Assembly: GCF_934630535.1 (NCBI RefSeq)
Contig: NZ_CAKTVU010000021.1
Location: forward strand, 1-29,274
DNA length: 29,274 bases
Direction: 5' to 3'
Source of the DNA: an uncultured Senegalimassilia sp.
GTDB taxonomy: Bacteria > Actinomycetota > Coriobacteriia > Coriobacteriales > Eggerthellaceae
Below, piece by piece: positions 1 to 8,177 of the stretch; position 1 is the first letter of the stretch, and every line of letters begins with the position of its first letter. The notes below the pieces were generated by a model. That model did no database searches. It was not told where the DNA came from and worked only from the letters and a program-made list of their open reading frames with translations. The translations under genes and the position numbers were made by a program.

Positions 1-33
1 TGTGCAAAACCGCCCAAAACGTGCCGCAAGATG

Positions 34-62
34 TTGCGAAGTGGGATGAAGTGGGGTAGAAT
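34..62 (+). promoter_or_regulatory. mraZ promoter with two MraZ boxes in the spacer
   Basis: A -35-like TTGCGA (34-39) and a -10-like TAGAAT (57-62) are separated by exactly 17 bp. The spacer contains two direct repeats, GTGGGA (41-46) and GTGGGG (51-56), with a 10-bp period. MraZ proteins are known to bind tandem TGGG-type boxes at this pitch upstream of their own gene. Boxes lying between the promoter elements would fit autorepression of the dcw cluster by promoter occlusion. Promoter and box calls are by eye. Only two boxes are visible; a third, often seen in other bacteria, is not. Confidence 0.75.
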
Positions 63-106
63 CCCAAACACCGAACGGAGCAAACGGAAAGCAGCGGAAG
101 GAAGGC

Positions 107-556
107 ATGGCAGAAGGCGTCGACAAGCCGATCGACATGAACGGCTCCTACCGACACAAGGTAGACGCCAAGGGCCGTATGTCCCTGCCCGCCGCGTTTC
201 GCAAGGTCCTTTCGGAAGATCTGGTGGTAACCCTCAGTCCCGATGACGAGTGCCTGTACGCATTCGAGCCTCAGGCGTTCGAGAACTGGATCGTGTCGCT
301 GTTCGATAGCAAGTTCGGCGGCTACGACCCCACGTCCAAGGCTCACGTCGGCTTGCGCCGCAAGCTGAAGAGCCGCGCCAACAACGTCAGCGTCGACAAC
401 GCCGGGCGCATCGGCATCCCCGCCGAGCTGCGTCAGAAGGCCGGCATCGACAAGGATGTCGTCGCATTGGGCAACACGGGCTACTTCGAGATCTGGGACG
501 CAAAGCGCTTCGATGAGCAGGATGACGACATCGACTTGAGCGTGTTGTTCAGCTAA
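107..556 (+). CDS. mraZ: Transcriptional regulator MraZ
   Basis: MraZ is a DNA-binding regulator of the dcw cluster, built from two AbrB-like SpoVT folds that form a ring oligomer. Both repeats carry the family signature: DAKGRMSLPAAFRKVL at about residues 20-35 and DNAGRIGIPAELRQKAGI near residues 97-114. At 149 aa the length is close to the usual 140-150. The ATG at 107 has a good GGAAGG site just upstream; an internal ATG at 137 would also keep both domains but lacks a comparable site. It is the first gene of the cluster, ends 9 bp before rsmH, and has likely MraZ boxes in its own promoter. Confidence 0.95.
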   Translation: MAEGVDKPIDMNGSYRHKVDAKGRMSLPAAFRKVLSEDLVVTLSPDDECLYAFEPQAFENWIVSLFDSKFGGYDPTSKAHVGLRRKLKSRANNVSVDNAGRIGIPAELRQKAGIDKDVVALGNTGYFEIWDAKRFDEQDDDIDLSVLFS

Positions 557-565
557 TCGGAAGGC

Positions 566-1534
566 GTGAGCGAATTGGCAAACCAAGAGTTTCGGCATAT
601 ACCGGTCCTGCTTCCCGAGTGCCTCGAGCACTTGAACCTCAAACCGCAGCAGACGTTCGTGGACGCAACGCTCGGCGGGGCAGGGCATTCCTTCGAAGTT
701 GCCCAGCGCATCGGATGCGGGGGCATCCTCATCGGCATCGATCAGGACGACGTGGCGCTTGCCGCGGCCGCCCGCAAACTCGGCTCGCTGCCCGATGAGC
801 TGCGCCCGCATCTGGAACTGGTGCGCAACAACTTCGGCAACATGGACGAAGCGCTTCTGAGCGTGGATGTTCCCGGTGTGGACGCGTTTTTGTTCGACAT
901 CGGCGTATCCTCCGTTCAGATTGACACGCCATCACGGGGCTTCTCCTTCAAGGAGGATGGCCCGCTTGATATGAGGATGGATCCGGGGAAAAACACTCTA
1001 ACCGCAGCAGAGGTCGTGAACACCTACAACGCAGCAGACCTCACTCGGATTATCCGCTCCTACTCCGATGAGCGGTGGGCCAGCCGCATCGCGGACTTCA
1101 TCGTCCGCGCCCGCGAGAAGGCCCCGCTTGAAACGAGCGCGCAGCTGGTCGACGTCATCAAGGCGGCCATCCCGGCAAGCGCGCGCCGCGCCGGCGGGCA
1201 CCCCGCCAAGCGCACGTTCCAAGCCCTGCGCATCGAGGTGAACGGCGAGCTCGACGTTCTGAAAAGCGGCCTGGAAGCTGCCATCCGCTGGGCGAACCCC
1301 GGCGGGCGCATTTGTGTGATCAGCTACCACTCGCTTGAGGACCGCATCGTCAAGGATATGTTCCAAAGCTTTGCGAACCGCTGCACCTGCCCGCCCGATC
1401 TTCCGGTGTGCATGTGCGGCAAGGAGCCGATACTCAAGGTGCTTACCCGAAAGCCCATCGTCCCCACGGCCGATGAGATAGCGCGCAACCCCCGCGCCCG
1501 CAGCGCCAAGCTGCGCGTGGCGCAGAAGCTGTAG
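566..1534 (+). CDS. rsmH: 16S rRNA (cytosine1402-N4)-methyltransferase RsmH
   Basis: RsmH (MraW) transfers a methyl group from S-adenosylmethionine to N4 of C1402 in 16S rRNA, in the decoding centre. The 322-aa product has the SAM-binding motif FVDATLGGAGHS near residue 31, the catalytic-region motif DIGVSS, the family block HPAKRTFQALRIEVNGEL, and a C-terminal cysteine pair region (CTCPPDLPVCMCG) ending in NPRARSAKLRVAQKL. The start is GTG, preceded by GGAAGGC. It follows mraZ directly, the usual order, and is probably co-transcribed with it. Confidence 0.96.
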   Translation: MSELANQEFRHIPVLLPECLEHLNLKPQQTFVDATLGGAGHSFEVAQRIGCGGILIGIDQDDVALAAAARKLGSLPDELRPHLELVRNNFGNMDEALLSVDVPGVDAFLFDIGVSSVQIDTPSRGFSFKEDGPLDMRMDPGKNTLTAAEVVNTYNAADLTRIIRSYSDERWASRIADFIVRAREKAPLETSAQLVDVIKAAIPASARRAGGHPAKRTFQALRIEVNGELDVLKSGLEAAIRWANPGGRICVISYHSLEDRIVKDMFQSFANRCTCPPDLPVCMCGKEPILKVLTRKPIVPTADEIARNPRARSAKLRVAQKL

Positions 1535-1568
1535 CGCAGCACGACAAAAGCAGCAACACGACAACCAA

Positions 1569-1582
1569 GCGAACTTGTTCGC
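1569..1582. repeat. Short inverted repeat upstream of ftsL
   Basis: GCGAAC and GTTCGC form a perfect 6-bp inverted repeat around TT in the 95-bp gap between rsmH and the ftsL-like gene. It has no T tract. It could be a weak RNA hairpin or a protein site; nothing else supports a role. Confidence 0.35.
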
Positions 1583-1629
1583 GCAACGTGCCACCGTAAA
1601 CGAAGCAAAAACACGAAAGGAGGTGGAGC

Positions 1630-2094
1630 ATGAGCGCGCAGCCTGCGTATTCCCTGTATCCCGAACGCGCCGTCGAGCGCGCCCCGCGCACGCGCATCTC
1701 CGTCGTGCCCGGTCAGCGCACCCGCTCCGCCGCTCCCGCCTCCACCGTCACGCCCGGCCTCGTGCTGAAGGTCGCGATCATCGTCATGGCGGTTTTGGCC
1801 CTGGTGGGCATCGCAAGACTCACCCTGTCGGCGGCCACCGTCACCACCTCCATGCAATCCCAGGCGCTTTCCAGCCAGATCGACGATGCCCGCGCAGAGG
1901 GCAGCTCGCTCGAGGTCACGCAAAGCCTGCTTTCCAACTCCACCCGCGTGCGCATGCAGGCCGAGAAGCTCGGCATGGCGGCGCCTGCGGAAGTGGGTAC
2001 CATCAATATGCCCGAAGACGTGGTTTCCACCAACGACGATGGGTCGCTTTCCCTGTCCCGCAGCGTGGAGACCGCCACCAACGCCGGGGAGTAG
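1630..2094 (+). CDS. ftsL: FtsL-like cell division protein
   Basis: This is a small bitopic membrane protein in the position always taken by ftsL, between rsmH and the septal PBP gene. The 154-aa product has a basic, proline- and arginine-rich cytoplasmic tail (about 1-43), one membrane segment (about 44-67, rich in V, I, A and L) and an extracellular region of about 87 residues that could form the short coiled coil by which FtsL pairs with DivIC and FtsQ. FtsL sequences are poorly conserved, so the call rests on position, size and topology. A very strong AAAGGAGGTGGA site lies just before the ATG. It ends 6 bp before the next gene. Confidence 0.8.
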   Translation: MSAQPAYSLYPERAVERAPRTRISVVPGQRTRSAAPASTVTPGLVLKVAIIVMAVLALVGIARLTLSAATVTTSMQSQALSSQIDDARAEGSSLEVTQSLLSNSTRVRMQAEKLGMAAPAEVGTINMPEDVVSTNDDGSLSLSRSVETATNAGE

Positions 2095-2100
2095 CCCGTT

Positions 2101-4146
2101 ATGCAGAACCGAAACCGCCCGCCGCGCAACGACGGCGGCGCCCGCGATGCCCAGCGTCGCGCGAACAACAGCAGATCCGGCCGTTCGTCAGGCCAACACG
2201 CAAGCCGTACCGACGCCCGTAGCGCATACCGCTCCGGGCGTCACGGCGCTTCGGGGAGCAGCCGCTCCCACGCCGCGCGCCCTGAGCGCGATGCGCGCGC
2301 GTCCCGCTCGCGAAACGGCGCATCCCGCCAGCCCGCCCAGCCCAAGACGGGCGTAGCGGGCTTCCTTGCGTTCCTCAATGCCGAGCGCGCGTTCGCGCCG
2401 CTCGTCCTGTTCGCCCTCGTCGTGGTGGTGTTCTTCGGCAAGCTCGTGTGGCTGCAGGTCATCAAGGCCCCCGAGTTCACCGAGCAGGCCCAGGCGCAGC
2501 GCACCTCCAAGATCGTGCTCGAGCCGCGCCGCGGCACCATATACGATCGCAACGGCGTGGTGCTCGCCACCAGCGTCGACGCCACCACCATCTACGTCAA
2601 TCCCGCCGAGGTGAGCGACCCCAACCTGACCGCGGGCATCCTGGCGCAGGTGCTCGGCGGCGAGGCGAAGGACTACCTGGAGAAGGTCACCGCCAGCGAC
2701 ACGTACTATTCCATCATCAAGCGCAAGGCCGACACCAGCGTCGGCGACGAGGTCAAACAGCTGGCCTCCGAGCGCGTCGAGGAGGCGCAGAACAAGGAAA
2801 CGGCGGATGCGAAGGCGGCCGGCCGCAAGGCCGAAACCATCGCCTCGGGCATCCATTACGTCTCCGAAAGCCGTCGCGAGTACCCGAACGCCCAGGTGGG
2901 CGGCCAGGTGGTCGGCGCGTGCAGCATCGGCGTGGATTCGGACACGAACCGCGAATACTATTACGGTATCTGCGGCCTTGAGGCGGAGTACAACGACGTG
3001 CTGTCCGGCACGCCGGGCTACATGGAGCAGGAATACGGCCAGACCGGCCAGCTCATCCCGAGCGGCACCCACGAGAAGGTGGACGCCATCGACGGGCAGG
3101 ACATCGTCGTGTCCATCGACATCGAGCTGCAGCGCCAGGTGGAGGACTCCCTGACGTCGGGCTGCAAGGGACTTAACGCCACGGGCGGTTCCGCCGTGCT
3201 CATGGACGGCTCCACTGGCGAGATCTACGCTGCCGCATCCCTTCCGCTGTTCAACCCCGCAGATCGAAGCGAGGTCAAGGAAGGCGCCATGCAGCTCAAG
3301 TGCGTCACCGACCTGTTCGAGCCCGGCTCCATCTTCAAGTCGGTCTCTGCCATGGCCATTTTGGAAACGGGCACGCTCACGCCCGATTCCGAGCTGTTCT
3401 GCCCGGCATCGATCACCGCGGACGGCTACACCATCTCCGACGCCCACGAGCGCGGCGACGCCACGTTCACGCTGCGCCAGATCCTCGACCAGTCCTCCAA
3501 CGTCGGCATCTCGCTTGCCACGGAGAAGATGGGCTTCGAGGAGCTGTACAACCACATCGTCCGCTACAACCTGCACTCCGACACCGGCGTCGACTATCCC
3601 GGCGAAGGGGAGGAGGGCACCGACGTGCTCGGCATGCTCGCGCCCTACGACCAGTGGTCGGCCGTGCAGGCGTACAACGTCTCGTTCGGCCAGGGCGTGT
3701 CGGTCACCCCGCTGCAGATGACGCGCTTCTACGGCGCCATCGTCAACAACGGCGTCGAGTGCGTGCCGCACTTCCTCATCGGCAAGCCGCAAAGCGGCAC
3801 CACGCCCACCTACGACACCACCCAGGTCATCGACAACACCGCGGCGCTTAGCGACATGCAGTCGATGCTCAAGACCGTCGTCACCGACGGCACGGGAAAG
3901 AAGGCGGCCATCGACGGCTTCAACGTGGCGGGCAAGACCTCCACGGCCGAGATCTACGACGAGGAGAACGGCGGCTACCGCAAGAACGTGTACAACTTGG
4001 CGTTCACGGGCTTTTTGGCGGATTCGTCAAGCAAACTCGTATGCTTTGTGGGCGCAAATGAGGTTCCTGGGGACGGTGTCGTCACGCCTATCTTTAAGGA
4101 TATAATGACTGCAGCAATCGATCGATTCGGGATTACGTCTGAGTGA
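2101..4146 (+). CDS. ftsI: Septal penicillin-binding protein (FtsI/PBP2x/SpoVD type)
   Basis: A class B transpeptidase that cross-links septal peptidoglycan and works as a pair with the FtsW polymerase. The 681-aa product has an arginine/serine-rich cytoplasmic tail of about 95 residues, one membrane segment (about 98-118), a PBP dimerisation domain beginning at EPRRGTIYDRNG, and a transpeptidase domain. The three active-site motifs are visible: SIFK with nucleophile Ser410, SSN at 465-467, and KTS at 612-614. No PASTA repeats follow. The basic tail, with about 20 arginines, is unusually long. It lies 6 bp after ftsL and 9 bp before murE. Division rather than elongation is inferred from context. 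Confidence 0.94.
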   Translation: MQNRNRPPRNDGGARDAQRRANNSRSGRSSGQHASRTDARSAYRSGRHGASGSSRSHAARPERDARASRSRNGASRQPAQPKTGVAGFLAFLNAERAFAPLVLFALVVVVFFGKLVWLQVIKAPEFTEQAQAQRTSKIVLEPRRGTIYDRNGVVLATSVDATTIYVNPAEVSDPNLTAGILAQVLGGEAKDYLEKVTASDTYYSIIKRKADTSVGDEVKQLASERVEEAQNKETADAKAAGRKAETIASGIHYVSESRREYPNAQVGGQVVGACSIGVDSDTNREYYYGICGLEAEYNDVLSGTPGYMEQEYGQTGQLIPSGTHEKVDAIDGQDIVVSIDIELQRQVEDSLTSGCKGLNATGGSAVLMDGSTGEIYAAASLPLFNPADRSEVKEGAMQLKCVTDLFEPGSIFKSVSAMAILETGTLTPDSELFCPASITADGYTISDAHERGDATFTLRQILDQSSNVGISLATEKMGFEELYNHIVRYNLHSDTGVDYPGEGEEGTDVLGMLAPYDQWSAVQAYNVSFGQGVSVTPLQMTRFYGAIVNNGVECVPHFLIGKPQSGTTPTYDTTQVIDNTAALSDMQSMLKTVVTDGTGKKAAIDGFNVAGKTSTAEIYDEENGGYRKNVYNLAFTGFLADSSSKLVCFVGANEVPGDGVVTPIFKDIMTAAIDRFGITSE

Positions 4147-4155
4147 GGTATCCAA

Positions 4156-5649
4156 ATGGGTAAGACCTGCACCGAACTGTTTGAAGGCATGGACTGCACC
4201 ATCATCGGCAACGCGCAAGATGAGGTTGAGGGCATCGCCTATCGAAGTGATAAAGTCAAGCCCGGCGACGCGTTCTTCTGCATCGTCGGCATGAAAACCG
4301 ACGGCCACACCTTCGCCCAGGACGCCATCGACCGCGGCGCGAAGGTGCTCGTGGTGGAGCGCAAGGTCTATCTGGCCGACGCCACCGACGTCACGGAGGT
4401 GGTCGTCTCCGATACGCGCAAGGCCATGGCCGAGGCGTCGGCGCGCTTCTACGACGATCCGTCGCGCGCGCTTTCGCTGGTAGGCGTCACGGGCACGAAC
4501 GGCAAAACCACCACCACGTACCTGGTGGAGCACATCGCCCGCGTGGCGGGCAAGCGTACGGGCGTCATCGGCACCGTGGGCACCGTCATCGGCGATGTGC
4601 ACGAGAAGTCCTCGCACACCACGCCGGAATCGCCCGACCTGCAGCAGCTGCTCGCCCGCATGCGCGATGCGCGCTGCGACGTGGTCGCCATGGAGGTCTC
4701 CAGCCATGCGCTCGACCTCGAGCGCACGTTCGCCTCGTCGTTCGCGGTCACGGCGTTCTCCAACTTAACGCAGGACCACCTCGACTACCATCACACCTTC
4801 GAGGCCTACTTCGAGGCCAAGGCGCGCCTGTTCGGCAAGGATTACCCTGCCCGTCGTGTCATCTGCATCGACGACAAGTGGGGCAAGGAGCTGCTGCGTC
4901 GCTGCTCGGAGGCCGGTGACAGCGTGGTCACCACGGGCTTCGATCGCTCGGCGCTCATCCATCCCAAGGATGTGCAGTACTATCCCACACACACCTCCAT
5001 CACGCTCAACGTGCGCGGCTCCTACTATGAGTTCGACTACCCGCTCGTGGGCAAGTTCAACGTCGAGAACATCATGTGCGCGTTCGGCATCGGCATCCAG
5101 CTCGGCATCGGCGTGTCCACCATCATCGACGCGCTGCGCGAGGCCCCGCAGATCCCGGGTCGTCTCGAGCGCGTGCATACGCCGCATGACGGCGGCGTGT
5201 CGGTGTTCGTGGACTACGCGCATACCCCCGACGCCTTGGAGAAGGCCTTAGGCTCCATCATGGCGCTCACGCCCGGCCGCACCATCTGCGTGTTCGGCTG
5301 CGGCGGCGACCGCGATGCGTCCAAGCGCCCCATCATGGGCCGCGCCGCGCTTGCGGCCGACCATGCCGTGGTCACGTCCGACAACCCCCGCACCGAGGAC
5401 CCCGATGCCATCATCGCCGATATCGTGGCGGGCATGGGGCAGGGCGAGGGCCGCTTCGACGTGCAGCCCGACCGCCGCGCCGCCATCGCGCGCGCCATCG
5501 AGCTTGCCGAACCCGGCGATTCCATCCTTGTGGCCGGCAAGGGCCATGAGGATTATCAGCTCGTAGGCAAGGAAGTGCTCTCCTTCGACGACCGCGTCGT
5601 CGCCCGCGAGGAGCTTGAACGTGCATTCGGCGAAGGGGCTTGTGAGTAA
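4156..5649 (+). CDS. murE: UDP-MurNAc-tripeptide synthetase MurE (meso-DAP type)
   Basis: MurE adds the third stem-peptide residue to UDP-MurNAc-L-Ala-D-Glu in the cytoplasm, using ATP. The 497-aa product has the Mur-ligase layout: N-terminal UDP-substrate domain, central ATPase domain with the P-loop GTNGKTTT (113-120), and a C-terminal ligase domain. The specificity loop reads DNPR (409-412), the form seen in meso-diaminopimelate-adding enzymes rather than lysine-adding ones, so the cell wall is predicted to contain meso-DAP. It is flanked tightly by ftsI and murF. Confidence 0.96.
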   Translation: MGKTCTELFEGMDCTIIGNAQDEVEGIAYRSDKVKPGDAFFCIVGMKTDGHTFAQDAIDRGAKVLVVERKVYLADATDVTEVVVSDTRKAMAEASARFYDDPSRALSLVGVTGTNGKTTTTYLVEHIARVAGKRTGVIGTVGTVIGDVHEKSSHTTPESPDLQQLLARMRDARCDVVAMEVSSHALDLERTFASSFAVTAFSNLTQDHLDYHHTFEAYFEAKARLFGKDYPARRVICIDDKWGKELLRRCSEAGDSVVTTGFDRSALIHPKDVQYYPTHTSITLNVRGSYYEFDYPLVGKFNVENIMCAFGIGIQLGIGVSTIIDALREAPQIPGRLERVHTPHDGGVSVFVDYAHTPDALEKALGSIMALTPGRTICVFGCGGDRDASKRPIMGRAALAADHAVVTSDNPRTEDPDAIIADIVAGMGQGEGRFDVQPDRRAAIARAIELAEPGDSILVAGKGHEDYQLVGKEVLSFDDRVVAREELERAFGEGACE

Positions 5650-5652
5650 CCA

Positions 5653-7134
5653 ATGCGTTTCACCATCAACGAAGCCGCCCGTGCCACGGGCGGCTCCTTT
5701 TCCATCGACCCTGTAAGCGATCAGACGGAGATCACCAGCTTGACCTGGGATTCCCGTAACGTCGAACCTGGGGCGCTCTACGTTGCGCTGCCCGGTGAGC
5801 GGGTGGACGGGCACGCCTTCGCCGCAGCCGCCGTGGCGGCGGGCGCGGTATGCGTGCTCGCGCAGCACGCGCTCGACCAGGCATCGGCAGACGAAATCGC
5901 CGCCGCCGGGGCCGCCGTCATCCAGGTTCCCGACACCCAAGCCGCCGTCACGGCGCTTGCGCGCGCATGGCGCGATCGCCTTGAGGGCCGCGTCATCGGC
6001 ATCACCGGTTCCACGGGCAAGACCACCACGAAGAACCTTGTGCGCGACGTGCTCGCCGCCGCTGGCAGCGTGTGCGCCACGAAGGGCAACCAGAACAACG
6101 AGCTCGGCGTTCCCAACACCGTGCTGGCCGCCCAGGCCGACACGCGAAACGTCATCGTCGAGATGGGCATGCGCGGCCTTCACCAGCTCGAGGAGCTTTG
6201 CGGGTTCGTGCGCCCGCAATGGGGCCTTGTCACCAACGTCGGGGAAAGCCACATCGAGCTTCTCGGCAGCCGACGCAACATCGCCCGCGCTAAGGCCGAG
6301 CTGCTCGAGGCGCTGCCCGCAGGCGGCATGGCGTTCGTAAACGCCGCAAACGATATGACGCCTGAGCTGCTCGAGTTCGCCGATCTTGATTCCCGCGGCG
6401 TCACGTGCGTGCTCTACGACGGCACCGCCGAGGCCGCCGATCGCCGCGCGTCCCTTTCCGCCGCCGATGTGGAGCGCCCAGCCGTGTGGTCCGAGGGCGT
6501 GCGCCTCGATGCGGCGGGCTGCCCGCGCTTCGCGCTGTGCGCCTGCGGGTTCGACGGCATGCCCGCGCCCGTGCGCGTGGATTGCGCCCTTGAGCTGCGC
6601 GGCATGCACAACGTGTCCAACGCCTGCTCCGCCGCCGCCGTCGGTTTCGCCGCCGGCATGAACGCTGCGCAGGTCGCCGAAGCGCTCTCGGGCGCCAAGC
6701 CCGAGGCGGGCCGCCAGGAGGTTCTCCAGGCGCCGGGCGGTTTCACCGTCATCAACGACGCCTACAATGCGAACCCTGATTCCATGCGCGCGTCGCTTTC
6801 CACGTTTGCCGCGCTCGATGCGGCCGGAGTGCGCATCGCGGTGCTCGGCGACATGGGCGAGCTCGGCTCGTTCGCGCCGCAGCTGCACGAGGAAGTTGGC
6901 GCCTTCGCTGCCGAATGCGGCATTGACCGCCTCGTGTGCGTCGGCCAGCTTGCCCAGGGTATCGCGGCCGGTGCGCAAAAGGCCGGCATGCCCGCCGACC
7001 GCATCGCGCTCGTCGCCGACGGCGCCGCCGCGCTTGCCGACGTTCGCGAGCATGCGGCTTCCGGCAGCGCGGTGCTCGTGAAGGCCTCGCATTTCATGGC
7101 CCTTGAGAAAGTGGTGGAAGGATTGGTTGAATAG
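5653..7134 (+). CDS. murF: UDP-MurNAc-tripeptide:D-Ala-D-Ala ligase MurF
   Basis: MurF joins D-alanyl-D-alanine to UDP-MurNAc-tripeptide, giving the pentapeptide precursor used by MraY. The 493-aa product has the ATP-binding motif GSTGKTTTKN (119-128), the GNQNNELGVP segment that follows it in MurF, and the VINDAYNANPDSMRASL block typical of this ligase. Length is normal. The gene starts 3 bp after the murE stop and ends 2 bp before mraY, so translational coupling is likely. Confidence 0.96.
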   Translation: MRFTINEAARATGGSFSIDPVSDQTEITSLTWDSRNVEPGALYVALPGERVDGHAFAAAAVAAGAVCVLAQHALDQASADEIAAAGAAVIQVPDTQAAVTALARAWRDRLEGRVIGITGSTGKTTTKNLVRDVLAAAGSVCATKGNQNNELGVPNTVLAAQADTRNVIVEMGMRGLHQLEELCGFVRPQWGLVTNVGESHIELLGSRRNIARAKAELLEALPAGGMAFVNAANDMTPELLEFADLDSRGVTCVLYDGTAEAADRRASLSAADVERPAVWSEGVRLDAAGCPRFALCACGFDGMPAPVRVDCALELRGMHNVSNACSAAAVGFAAGMNAAQVAEALSGAKPEAGRQEVLQAPGGFTVINDAYNANPDSMRASLSTFAALDAAGVRIAVLGDMGELGSFAPQLHEEVGAFAAECGIDRLVCVGQLAQGIAAGAQKAGMPADRIALVADGAAALADVREHAASGSAVLVKASHFMALEKVVEGLVE

Positions 7135-7136
7135 CT

Positions 7137-8174
7137 ATGTTGCACATATTCGCGTCATACCCCACGTTTCTGGTGTTTTTGGCCATCGTGGTCGCCATCG
7201 CGGTCACCATGGTGCTTATGCCGGCGTGGATCAAGTTCCTCAAATCAAGCCATATCGGCCAGCAGGTGCGCGCCGACGGCCCTGAAAGCCATTTGGTGAA
7301 GCAGGGCACGCCCACCATGGGCGGCGTCGTCATGCTCGTCGCCGTCATCCTCACGGCGCTGGTGGTGGGCCATCCCACGCCCGAAACGTTCGCGCTGCTC
7401 ATCGCCACCGTGCTCACGGGCTGCCTGGGCCTTATCGACGATGCCGAGAAGGTGGTCAAGGAGCGCAGCCTCGGTCTTACCCCGAAAGCCAAGCTGGTGG
7501 GCCAGTTCCTCATCTCCACGGTCTTCGGCCTGGTGGCCGTCAACGTGATGGGCATCGCCCCCACGATCGAGATCCCGTTCATCTACACGTTCGACCTGGG
7601 CGTGCTCACCACGCACTTCGGCGCCGTGGAGGTGCCGTGGCTCTACATCATCTTCGTGGACATCCTGCTCATGGGCATGTGCAACGCCGTGAACCTCACC
7701 GATGGCCTTGACGGCCTGGCCGCAGGCACGGTCATGATCGTCATGATCGTCATGGCCGCCATCGCATACCGCTCCGACATGCTCGACTCGGCCATCTTCG
7801 CCGCCGCGCTCGCCGGCGCCTGCGTGGGCTTTCTGTGGTTCAACTCGTTTCCCGCCGATATCTTCATGGGCGATACGGGCTCGCTTGCCCTTGGCATGGC
7901 GCTCGGCTGCCTTGCGGTGTTCACCAAGTCCGAGTTCATCGTGCTTATCATCGGCGGCCTGTTCGTGGCTGAGGCGCTGTCGGTCATGATCCAGGTGTTC
8001 TACTACAAGAAAACCCACAAGCGCATATTCCTCATGGCCCCGCTTCATCATCATTTCGAGAAGAAGGGCTGGTCTGAGACGAAGGTCGTCGTGCGCTTCT
8101 GGATCGTTTCCGGCGTGCTGGCCGCGCTCGGCTTCGCCGTGTACTTCGCAGAGACTTTGATGGCGGTGGCATAG
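7137..8174 (+). CDS. mraY: Phospho-MurNAc-pentapeptide transferase MraY
   Basis: MraY is an integral membrane enzyme that moves phospho-MurNAc-pentapeptide onto undecaprenyl phosphate, making lipid I. The 345-aa product is strongly hydrophobic with about ten membrane segments. It has the early QGTPTMGG motif, the catalytic cytoplasmic block NLTDGLDGLAAG (from residue 186, with Asp189 and Asp192), FMGDTGSLALG, and the histidine-rich APLHHHFEKKGWSE loop, all diagnostic of MraY rather than related WecA-type transferases. It sits between murF and murD. Confidence 0.97.
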   Translation: MLHIFASYPTFLVFLAIVVAIAVTMVLMPAWIKFLKSSHIGQQVRADGPESHLVKQGTPTMGGVVMLVAVILTALVVGHPTPETFALLIATVLTGCLGLIDDAEKVVKERSLGLTPKAKLVGQFLISTVFGLVAVNVMGIAPTIEIPFIYTFDLGVLTTHFGAVEVPWLYIIFVDILLMGMCNAVNLTDGLDGLAAGTVMIVMIVMAAIAYRSDMLDSAIFAAALAGACVGFLWFNSFPADIFMGDTGSLALGMALGCLAVFTKSEFIVLIIGGLFVAEALSVMIQVFYYKKTHKRIFLMAPLHHHFEKKGWSETKVVVRFWIVSGVLAALGFAVYFAETLMAVA

Positions 8175-8177
8175 GCT

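Noticed and set aside
2188..3792. 534-codon open frame on the - strand opposite ftsI, and similar long antisense frames opposite murF (5248-7092) and murC (12095-13921)
   Set aside because: They mirror the third-position GC bias of real genes on the + strand, have His/Arg/Ala/Asp-rich shadow composition, no ribosome binding sites and no recognisable domains.
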